From assembly GCA_016617855.1 (NCBI GenBank), contig JAECUM010003306.1:1-64000 (forward strand): DNA of 64,000 bases. Direction: 5' to 3'. The notes under the pieces are model-generated. The model saw only the letters and a list, made by a program, of their open reading frames with translations, had not been told where the DNA came from and searched no databases. Positions 25,401 through 37,400 of this stretch are shown in pieces (within the stretch, counting starts at the first letter, position 1; each line of letters begins with the position of its first letter). Origin of the DNA: Megalonaias nervosa. Its lineage: Eukaryota; Mollusca; Bivalvia; Unionida; Unionidae. The position numbers and the translations under genes are program-made.

Positions 25401-28400
25401 CCTGCTTAAAAATTCTGACAAATTTGTATTATTTAAGCTGATCTGTGCTATTTGCCAGTATTCAGTGGTCAGGTTTACACATGTGAAAAATCAATATTAC
25501 ATATTATTCAACCATATTTTGTTTAAAGACTACATTTGTTACGCATATAACTTGGACACCAACTAAGATGGCAAATAAAATATAAATATTCAAGTGCTTG
25601 TAGTCAAATGGCAATATCTGCACATGTTTTAATGATGTAATTTAGTTTCATGTGCCGCAATCATGATGTTTAGAGAACTATCTGAGGGCCACAACAAAAG
25701 GTCCCAATGTGAACTGATGGAGTCCACATATAACTTTGTGGACACAAAATTCAGTACATTGAAATTATGACTCGTAGTTTTAAAACATGAACCTTCATTA
25801 TGGGCTGTATCTGTGTAATAAAAAGGTGCTGGCATGTTTTATTATCTGTGGGTTATTATTTTCTTCCTGGTGTCTCTGTTGTAATTATACAGGAGAATAA
25901 ACAGTACACAGTTTGGTGGACACGGCGAGTTATATGCGTGACATAATATTTCCAGGTCTTAAAGTTTGCAAAATTGTAAATGTATGTTTTTCTGGCCTTT
26001 GATTATGTTATTTTGTCTTTAATAAGTTCATAATGATATATTTTGTTGCTCTTAACTTTGCTAAAATAACATAGAGCTCCTTCAAGGAAAGTGACAATGA
26101 TGATGTAGCAAAATTGCAGTATAAAAATAGCCCAAATTTTCGAATTATTTTGCTTTCATCAATGGATGCAAAAATTATGATAGCTGACTGTGCATGCTGG
26201 AGGTATTTTAATTATTACTGCAGTTATATATCTACATAGAGATAGGCTGCTCTAAGATAAACCTTCATCATAATTTTTTCACTCTAAAGTCAGTCAGTAG
26301 CAGAGGTACCCAAGTCCTACATGTAAGACCTTGACGCTGATATCTATGTTTTGGGCATCCAAAACATAAATATCAGTGTCAAGGTCTTACATGTAGGACT
26401 AGTGGCACCCATGATCTTGGTCAAGCATAAACCTTAAAGAGGAGTGACCTTTCATGAGGTCAGAAGTTAATAAGAAATACAGTTGTCCAATGGCAGCAAA
26501 GCTCACCTGCCTAAAGTTATGAAAAAGGTTTCCAAATATAGAACTTAATACCCATTGTAATCAATATTAACTGATCAAAATGTCAAGCAGTGACCTTCAC
26601 ATACCAGTATACTCTGCTTATCATTGGAGATGTATTCATCAAAAATACAACATATGGTGAAAATACATAATTACTGTGCAGCAATTATTCCCATATTAAT
26701 TAATGTATTAGAAGGGGAAGGCATGCACATAGGCCAAAAGAAACCAACAAGGTTTAACAAAAACCCAGCTAAGTTTATTTAATTGCAACTGAAAATATAC
26801 AGTACATAAACAAAATATCCTCAGTTCATAACATTTTTAAAGACTGTCCTCAATACTGTAGGAGGTAGTTACAACAGATGTGAAACTTCAACAGCTCACT
26901 CCTTTGCCTCCGTTGTTTGAATTACCACCATTTTAACATATAAAATCACACACTTCCATGCCTTCTTTGCAATATGGTTACTGGCAGAGTTACCATACTT
27001 AGGAGATTGCTTGGGAAACATGATGGCTATTGATTCAAGAGATAATTTTATGAAAATAACAATTATGGAGATTCAATCAATGTTAGGAATGCATAACAAT
27101 GATTAGAGTGATGCCATTCTGTAGCAGCCAGCAGCATTGGAGATGCTCAGTAGAGCCATGAGCATCTCCTGTGGCTGATCAGGCATGGGCACGATTGACG
27201 ATATGAAAATGAATCATAGTCAACTTATAACAAAAAAGGTCTAAATTATTTGACAACATAAAAATGAAACAATGTTGAGTGAACTGACATACAGCAGGGT
27301 GTACCTGTATATTCATGTATAGTTTCTGCAAACTGGATAGACCCAGGTTTACTACCACATAAAGTGCAGGCAAAGCTGGATCATTGCAGTTTGTTAGCAC
27401 TAATTAGCAGAACAAACAACATAGGCCCTGAATTCTCATTGCAGTATGTAATGGCAGACCAGGGTCTATCTCATTTGCAGTTGGACCCAACTTATACATG
27501 AGTATATATGGTACATTCCTATAGTATTCTTTGTGATGGTGTTTTAGATGTATTAGCAGACTTGTGTAATATAAAGGTCCCTCGCTGAATAGAGGAGCCA
27601 TAAAAGTGCACCACAATTTGACTTATATTGAGGCTGGATTATTATCAAAACTACATTTATCCACAAAATGGAATTAATGATATCACACATTTGTTATGTG
27701 GGACAGTGTTATACGAAGGTGCTTTACGGTGAGAAAGCATGTAATGTCAAGTTCAATGAATCAATGCAAGTAAAAGTATCAGATAAACTGGCTTAAACAT
27801 AAACTGGATATGCACTCGGACACTTAAGTGTCAAAACTAGGTCACTATTGTTACCTCTGAAAGTTGTGTAGTGCACATACTTCTCAGCATTTATTCACAT
27901 GCTACATTTCATGACTATAAGCAACAATATCTAGGTGTTAGTGAAACTAAAATAAGTAGGTCATAGTGACTTGCTTTTGGTATGTAGTTTTAAATTAGCA
28001 GTGCAGGACGAATGGTCATTTCAAGAGTCTTCATGTTAAATACAGCAATGACAGAGAAAAGAGTATAATAAGAAAAGTGTACACAGTCACTAAACAGTGA
28101 AAAGTAGGCCACATTAACCTATCATCTGTTAAATTCACCTGGACTGCCCATTAAATTCAAAATGTGAAATGGTTTCGTTAGTACCAGTGACAATCACAAT
28201 TAGTGATTTAAAATTATGGGGCTTGCGTGGTCATCTAGAAATTTTTACCTTAAAGTAACTGACATCTTTTAGTGAAACCCATTTTCAAGGAGAAAACTTA
28301 AATAGAGTACTACGAAAGAAAATACTAATTAATAATCGACATATCTAATGTTATGACCCTATGTTCATTGTGCATTACGCCATCAAAAATTGTCTGTTAC

Positions 28401-31400
28401 CACTCTGGAGTTCATATTTCTTATCTGATTTCAGTCAAACATAGAATATGGGGTTTATATCATCAAAATCTCAGAGGAGTTCAACAATGACCAAGGTCCA
28501 TGCATATTAATGAGGTGCTTTTGCATCTAACTGGCTGACCGTCTTACTTTACTGGAAGCCATATTTCTGATTGGATCTTGAGCAAACTTGCAATATATGT
28601 TTATATTATCAATATTTTGGAAGGTAAAAGTAATAAGATTATCTTGCATATGATTGGCTGGGCTTGTTACTAATCTGGAGGCCATATTTCTGAGCTTACA
28701 GCCAAGTGAGCTAAAAACTTAAATAATACATTAAACAATTCTGGAAAAATGTTGAATACTGGGGTGTGTTCAAAAATAACTTAAAAACTGAATATAATTG
28801 TCTTGATGCTCAAAATGAGGTGAAAACTGAATGTTATGGCTAGTCAATGGGCTCTAATTTTGGCATAGTGATCTAGAACTCCTTAGAATATTATGCAGTT
28901 TCATGACTCTACAAGCAACACTGTCTGAGAAAACTGACCTGAACATAAAAGGTGTACATTTGTTCATGCCAACAACACCAACTCTGACAAGAATCGGAGG
29001 AAGGAGGTTATACCATTCTCGACTCTGCTGCATTTCCAAGTTAGAGCAGTTGGCCAAGAATCCGAGTTAATAGCTGAGGTTGCTTTCTGTACAAATTTCT
29101 TAAGATGCTGTTCATCAAATACGAAAAAGGAAAGCCAACTGTTCAAAAGGCTTCTGTACTATTTTTTACCTTCAACCATATTAGAAGGTACATCTACATC
29201 GTTCATCAAATATTAAACGTCTTATGTCAGTATACGTTCTGTTGAGGTGTTAAAACATTTGTCTATTTTTTGTAATGGTGGACATATCTGATGTTGAATC
29301 AGCATCACTTGTACAAATCTGCTTTTGATACAGTGCTTTCTGTCCAATTTTGTAACATTTTGATATGTGGTTTTTAGAAAGAGTCAGATCAAGTTTTTTC
29401 TATTTTTATTATTAGTGACCATACTTGAAAATGGATTAGCAGCGTTTATAACAAAATGAAAACTCTTAATGCCTGAATGTTTTTTTTGTCCAATTTGGTC
29501 CAATTCTGCTCAGTGCTATTTGAAATGAAGAAGTTAAAATCTCTAGTACTGATTGTAATATTTTTGATGGCAGATTGGCATCATCTGTATGAACATGAAA
29601 GCTCTAAGAAAGGATGATTTCTGTCATATTGGTTAAATTCAGTTGAGAAGATTGTGAGAACTTGTTCTTTAAAGTTTTCCATTTAAGAGAAAGTGACCAC
29701 ATTTGATGGAGGATCATTATTATTTGTATAAAACTAAAGACTTTCATGCAAGAATGATTTCTTCTCAAGTTGGAAAATGAAATCTTCCATTCACCAATGA
29801 GTGAATGCAGAGCAGTTTTTAGTGCTTTATTTCCCTTTTATATTTTTAGTATGAATGTGATTAGGCAGCAAACAATATCAAATAAATTTTTCCAGATTAA
29901 ATGAGCAAATCATCTTGTTAAAAATAAGGTTATATAAAGGCTTTCAGTAAGGATTTATTTTTGAGAGGTTTCAATGCAGTTCAAAGATTTCAGCTGAAAA
30001 ATATTTCCAAGGCCTCAGAACAAGCATGTTGACAATGTATATACAGATACAGTAACTGATGCAAGATGGGATTGATGCCTATCCTTCTTTCTATGGGGAG
30101 ACCACTCTCATCTTCAGTTTTGGAAAGCAGATGATGTATAAGTATAAGCACATTTATTGTAAAAATAAGTCAAAAGATGTTAACACCTTTTTCTACTTGG
30201 ATGGGTGGGGGTAGTATACACCTAATGTATTATGATGGATAATGTATTTTTGGAAGAATGTAATACATATTAGTAACTCTTGCAGTGGCAGAAGCAACTG
30301 TATCAACAGTTTGATTTCATTTTTGGCTGAAGATTTTTGCTTGTGCAGGGTTCCATGTGCAGCCATTTTCTTGTTGCTTTTTTTTGAAAAAGTGAATTGT
30401 TTCCCAATGTTAATTATTCTACGTGTACACTCACATGCCATGATAAGGTGTAGGAACATCATTTTTCTGTAGAGGATAATGGAAAAATGGCATCCCATTG
30501 ATGTTGACTACTGCTTTTATCTGTAAAAGAAAAGCAAAGTATAAAACTTGCTGACAAGTATTATTTTCAAATCTTAGTTAAACCAGACCTCTCTGTCAAA
30601 AAACTTACTCAGCATTTCAAATATGAGATGTTATTCCATGCCTTGTTTTGTCAGATGTAGTTGAAATTGTCAAATCCACCCTTTTGATTGGTCAGATGTA
30701 GTTAAATTGTCAAGTTCACCCTTTTGATTGGTCAGATGTAGTTAAATTGTCAAGTTCACCCTTTTGATTGGTCAGATGTAGTTAAATTGTCAAATCCACC
30801 CTTTTGATTGGTCAGATGTAGTTAAATTGTCAAGTTCACCCTTTTGATTGGTCAGAATATTTTTATGATGGAGGGCCCTGTTGCATTCATATTACTACTA
30901 CAGTGTGTAACAGCAAAGAGTGGCACCAATCTGAACTTCTGTTTATGGATTATCTCTTTAATGCTTCACAAAATGAAAAGAGGGAGAAAATTGTTGCAGC
31001 TTATTCAAAGTTTTGTCTGATTCTCTGACAGTCAGGGTAAATGGATATATTCAATGAGAAAATTTAAATGGGATTGGACTTAACAAATTTACATGTGGCT
31101 AAGGTTAACTAACAAATTTACATGTAGCTAAGGTTAACTAACTCTATTCTAGTCCTCTAAGTAAGACTTCAGATTGCTTTTTATGCCACCATCAGTATTA
31201 AATAGTATTGTGAAGTTTCATTTATCGGCATAACTCTATTTTTCTATATATACAATGAGTAAACTACTAATAATTCAACATTTTAAAACAAATGTCGTGG
31301 GTGGCAACCCTACAAAGGAGATATTAATGAGCATTCAACTAATGTAACAGAGTGATGGCAACAAATATTTTCATCAGCAGTATTTTTTTGCAAATATGTT

Positions 31401-34400
31401 AAGGTTATCAATTTACAAATATTCAAGGATGTATAAATTCTGACCATGAATTCAAAGAAAGCTAGTCTGGTACTCTTTACGTTGTAAACCTGTCTGACAG
31501 TCATGTGAGATGGAGAAAGAGAGAACACCTTTGGCTCATGTGCTGCTGTCCACAGAGACAGTCCACCTCCAAAACAAAGGCCCAACATTCCCAGTCTATC
31601 TGCATCAACATAGGGTTGCTGACTGAACCACTCAACAGAATCCTGAAAACGAAAGAAAGATTTCTGAGATTTCTGAACTGATTTCCCCTGCCTGATGAAA
31701 ACATGCAGATTACCATAAATACTCGCTCATAAGATGAGTCCAACTGCAGATTGCACAGACAAAGATCTGCTATTGCATAATGTGCCAGCAGATCTGGGTC
31801 TGCGCAGTTTGTTTGGAGTAATCAAATCAACAATCAACACAGTCTTTGATCTGTATGCACATTATGTTATGGCATATCAGGATCTATAATGTTTGCAGTT
31901 GCGACTTTTAGGCGCGTACATACGGAAACTGAATTGTTTGCTAATATCGTGTTAATTTTCTATGTCTTACTTGATCCTTAAATTTAAACACATTGCATTA
32001 CATGAACCACATCAAGTAGCTCTAAAACTTAATAATGTTCTATGTCAATTAATATTTAATTCTTTGTAAATGTTTTCTTATTTGTGAAGCAAAAGGCAAG
32101 ATAAAGGGTTTCATCTCTTTGATGACTTCATCACTGTCGCCCTTGTGCTGGGGTCCCTGAGTGGCAGAGTGGTCTTAAGTGCTCACCATTATGGATCACT
32201 GCCATCTCACCTCTGTCTGCGTGGGTTCGAGTCTCATGTTCGGCCAATGTGGGTATATGAGAACGCTTGCTGGTAGCTTCTCATGGGTTGGTGGTTCTTT
32301 CCAGGGTTTCCCTGGATTCTTCCTTCATCATTTATACTGGCCGCCATGTATAGCCTATCTTGTGCTGAAAAATGGCGTTAAACCCTACAACAACAACAAC
32401 AACAACATCCTTGTGCTTTGTTTGCTGCACTTAGCTTTATTCTTGGAAACTATTTCACAGCTTCACCCATCTTGAGGAGTACTGTTGAATAACACTAAGA
32501 ACATATTTGTCATATTCCAATGTTTATGTTCCTTTGCAACTAGGTCCATTTCATGAAGATTATTAAATACAAGGTAATGAAAATGAATGGATGCATTAAT
32601 CTCAAAAGATTCTACTCACTGCTACCAAATTAGTTCAGCCACCTACTGCTCATGCTCTAGTGATGTGATTAAAAATGAGAGCATTTATTCCAGTTTCATA
32701 TCCAGTCATAATACTCTATATGTGTATTCATCTTGTGGACTATTACCCACCACAACCATAAGCAGGTCATACTGAGCCAATTTTCATTCTAATATGATTA
32801 TGTCAACTTTCTGCATTATGCTTTTCTGCAAAATGATCATAAATCTTAATACTAAATTCGTTTTGAGTATAGATAGTACATCACTACTAAAAGTAGATTA
32901 CAATCAAATTACCCCTCGTTTTTATACTTCAGGGATAAATAGAGCATACAGATGGATGGCAGAAGGATTTGCATCAGACAAATAAGAGTATTAAGTGAAA
33001 TATATCATCCAAAAACTGTTCCCCTTAGCCCACTTATACTCCCACTGCATCAGGCAAGTAATGCCATTAAGTGAAATATATCTTCTTTAAAACTGTCCAT
33101 ATTGGCCCACTATAAATGCAGCTTATTATCAATGCTTTTTGGACCATGTTAACTGTGTGCAACTATGTACTCTGCATACCAATATATCATTGGACCACAA
33201 GGAGGATTAGCTCTGTGCAACTATTCTTACAATAAAGGTTTTGTTACTATTATTATAGCACGCAGAAGAAGAAATATTCCAGTTTTTTCTACCTCTTAAA
33301 AACCTTTCAATTATAACCCAAGCAACTCTTGCTTTTTGACAAAATATTTGATTTTTATTTATTATATTTGTAAAATTCTTGTTGTTGATTCTCGACTTCC
33401 TCTTTTATGACTGGTCTGATCCAAATGGTTGCAACTATCATTCCTGATTGTATCAAACTCTTTCATTTACATCAAATCATTTCTGCTGCAACTAACACTT
33501 ATTGTGTAAAATATATATTTATGTGAGTAGTGGGGGAAAAGCAAAGATTTTTTCTAATTAAATATTTTTCTTCAATAACGCTTAACTTATTGTAATACCT
33601 TAGCTGAACTACTACTACCCTGCAAATCCAGCCCTCCCAGGCTAAAACATTTTAGAAAAAAAAATCTAAAAGTTACCTGCCAACGTAAGTGGCGGCATGA
33701 GTGATTTCCCCTTTGATATAGGGATCTCCACCAAATCCTGTGAATACTTCAGTTACTACTGGAGCAGGAGGCACACTCTCTACATGGGTGTAACTGTAAG
33801 GAGGCTGTATGTGTATTATGATTAGGTAAGTACTACTTTAGAAACATTTTACCTGGGACTAGAAAAAGTTAAGAGGCGGAGGGAGTTAAATCCCCTTACA
33901 CTAGAGAGTTCATCAAGGGTTTCTAAAGTGTGGGACAGCATCTAGATAACCCAACTGCTGAATAGACTAGCCTGGGATTGACTTCAAAGGGAAAATCTTT
34001 CTCTCACACAAATCAGTGGAAGTGATACAGCCACATCCTTATGAAGTTGTTGAATGACTTGGGAGGGCAGTCTGATGCACCACAGCAATTGGTCCTACCA
34101 GGCTGAGTGAAGTCTTTTGGGAGGAAAGATCTGGAGATAGTGGACTCAACCTCCATCCCACAGTTTGGATAGTCTCAGGTAAGTGTTTCGCTCAAATGCA
34201 ATAACTGTGACAACTGCCCTAACTTTGTGAGCCGAAATGGGTGGCAAATTTATTTGGGATTATTTCCCAATATACGGAATGAATAAATTATTTACCCAGG
34301 ACAAAAGTGTCCATGCTGATATGTTGTCATTTCCCTCATTCAGGGGCAAGATGAGGCATGATTTCCCTCTACACACTGTCTCTCTCCTTTTTAGCTACAA

Positions 34401-37400
34401 CATCACAGCTTGTACAGGTTCCTGTAGATGACCTTGAGATGAAGTGTCTAGAGTAGACAAGTACTTCACTACAAAAGTGCGACTGTTCATGAATGGGAGC
34501 CTGTTCTTAGCAATGAAAATATGGTCTGTCATAAGTTATAATGTCCTATCCTGTTAGAATTGCTACTAGTTCAGGTCAACCAATAAAGCACATGTCTTGC
34601 TAATTTGTCCTGCCATCCTGGGGCAAGTAGGAATCAGGTCTTTTGATTGTGATTGGTGCTAACTGTTTCTCATCAAAGAGCCAAAGTAGGAAGTTAGTTC
34701 CTGAGGTATTGCTGCAATCAGTGGTGCAATGTGTTTGCACTTGCACCACTGTGCAAATATTCTCCTTTTCTACAGTTCAGGTGGTGACATGTCTTACTTG
34801 AGTAATTTTCTACACCATTTGATGAGAGAACTGCTTGTTTATCAGAGCTTGTTTAATATAATCAAGATTTGTACCGTCAACACATCTATATGGGGATGTA
34901 ACATCTGCTGCCATGGTGGCTTGAGCAGATCAGGGAATAAAGGATTTGAGCTGCTATACTGATGAGGTTGTTGATCCATGATTTTTCCAATGAGTGGAGC
35001 AATCAGGATGAGGTGACATTCTGATTCTCTTGCTTTCTGTATCATTTTCAGAAACAGGTGAGTTGGAGATTGAGAATATGCACCCAAACTATTTAAATCT
35101 ATGTAAAGAGCGTCGACTGCCAAGACCTTCAGATCTGGAGCTGTTTAGATGAAAGTTGGGAGTTTTGCAATCCCCTTGTTGCCAACAGATCTGCCATTAG
35201 TCGATTCCCAGCAGACACATATGCAAAAGAAAATGAAGTGACCATTCTGCTTATATTAACTGGTTCTTCTGGGACAGGGAGTCAACTTGAATCTGGCTTG
35301 GAATATGAACTTGTCCATCGATTTGTCATTGAAGTCACCAGTTTAGAAATTCCCAAAGAAGAACACAAAGGTCTGGAGACTTCGTTCCCCTTACCTTCTG
35401 AGTTAATTCACCATAGTGGAGATGTCACAAAGAATGAGAATGCCCTTCCATGTAGATTTTCATGCCACCAATGGAATGCTTTGTGTAAGTCTTTCATCTC
35501 CAGGATATTGATATACAAAAGATGATCCTCAGTGAGCCACTGTCCACTGGAATTCATGGAATGATGGAAGGAGATGTGCACTTCAGCTCATTGTGATCAT
35601 GTCTGTCAACTTGAAGACTGTACCTGCATGGACCAATGGGGTGGACCCACCTAACATAAGCCATGTGCAGTTCTCCCATTCCTGAAATGGGACCTCATAT
35701 GCCTTGTTTCTTCATATGCCTTATATGTTCCAAGGAGTAAAGTTCTGGTTGCAATTGGGAAACAGTATCAATGTAATGGCCTCGTAAATTAATAACCCTG
35801 TACAGTGATATCCACTTTTGCATTGAGTGAACCCAGATTGCAAAGGACTCTTCAGCCAAGAAATGGTTCTTTGTAAGAAATGAAGCTACTGGCTGCACTG
35901 GGTCCTTAATAGGAACTGGACACAAAGGCACTAGCTGGCCATAGAGTGGCATGACAACTGTCATAGTTTTTGACCATGACTGATCTATATCTGATTGCAT
36001 GGAAAGAAATTTGGGTAAAGCTATCACCTTCTATGCTTTTACCCACATTGGTTCTTGAGAACCATGCCTTTCGATTTATAATGGATCTCTAGGACTGTTT
36101 CCCCCGATAAGCACCCATATTAAGTAGATATTGTAGCATGACTGGTCATGGAGTTAGATGAGTGCACTGAGGTACTATGGGTAGACTGAGCCTTAAGGGA
36201 GCCAGTGAACTGATGTCAGACTGCAAAAGGGATGTTGATCAATGTAATCTTGCCCATAATTCAGCATAAATGGCATGATCATCTTTGTTACTGACCTCAT
36301 GTAGTCAGATTCTGATAGCAATGGAACAAAGCCATTGTATCCTCCATACTTTGTCAAATTCCAAGTGACAGTAGTGGGATATGGGATGAATACTCCACAA
36401 AATGGGTCCCTATTGCACCGTACAATATGGATCTGAGGTGCTTACTGATGAAAGGTTTGCCAATCCCATAGCTGCTATGTGTCTGTAATGTTTTCCGTGA
36501 TTACAGCTGAAGACTGATTGGTATTTTTTTATTAGCATATTAACAAATGCTGGAACCGTGGTCCAAGGTGTTGGCAGAAGAAAGAAGGAGGAGAATGAAA
36601 TGCTGGTGGGAACAAATAAAAGACTTCCTTGACTGATACTTGGAAGGCATTGTCTTTTCTTGTCAGTGGGATCTAGTGACAATGGAACTTGTGAGCATAC
36701 TTCGCTGTGTCTATGTGAATGTGGCAATACTGATGTCTCTTGTGCAATCTGAGATAAAACTGGAAAAGACTGTCTAAAGGAGTGGTCCACCATAACGGTA
36801 GAACATCTTAACTGTGATCTTATCATGAAGTCAGTGTTCCCTTTGAGTGGCAAAGGCATGAAAAAGAAATGACTCCATTCCTGTGTGTACTTGGGCACTG
36901 AACTGGGCACCAGGTGCATTGAGTGATCCATGAAAGTGCCTTGTAGTATGAAGTAGGCAAATTGCAAAAACAACTTCCACATTTTGACTTAAATGGTAAG
37001 ATCGACTGTGGTAGTGACCTGCTGTGATCTGAGATGTATGGCAGACTCCCGTTTTGATGAGACAATAACTGAGTGGGCCTGCTTTCATCTTGATCTTTCT
37101 TGCTCCAATGTAATTGGTAAAGTCCAATCATCTCTGGCTTACAATATACTACTGACAGTGGTGGTGAGATACAGTAACTTCACATGTTTGTTACATAAAA
37201 GCTCCCTTTTAGAGGCAATGGCTTGAGAACACAGATTAATGACATTCCCTGAATCATGTGGCACTAAGCTGGGCATCATTTGCAGAGTGCCTTCTGGCAC
37301 TGTGCTGGCAAAGCTGATCCATGAGAGTACCTGAAATACAGGGAATCAGCAAACTGGACAAAGAAGGTTCATCTGGTGGCTGAGAATGAATGATTGGCAG

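Noticed and set aside
30650..30855. CRISPR-like array of regularly spaced repeats
   Set aside because: The whole 40-bp unit is repeated with no unique spacers, and the context is a eukaryotic intron.
31310..31528. Extension of exon 4 beyond 31529
   Set aside because: The frame stays open but family similarity stops exactly at AAHEPK, where a GT donor lies and exon 5 continues in phase.
36410..36982. 190-codon - strand frame as an independent protein
   Set aside because: It is within the DIRS-type element between its terminal repeats; best seen as part of the decayed 5' coding region, not a separate gene.
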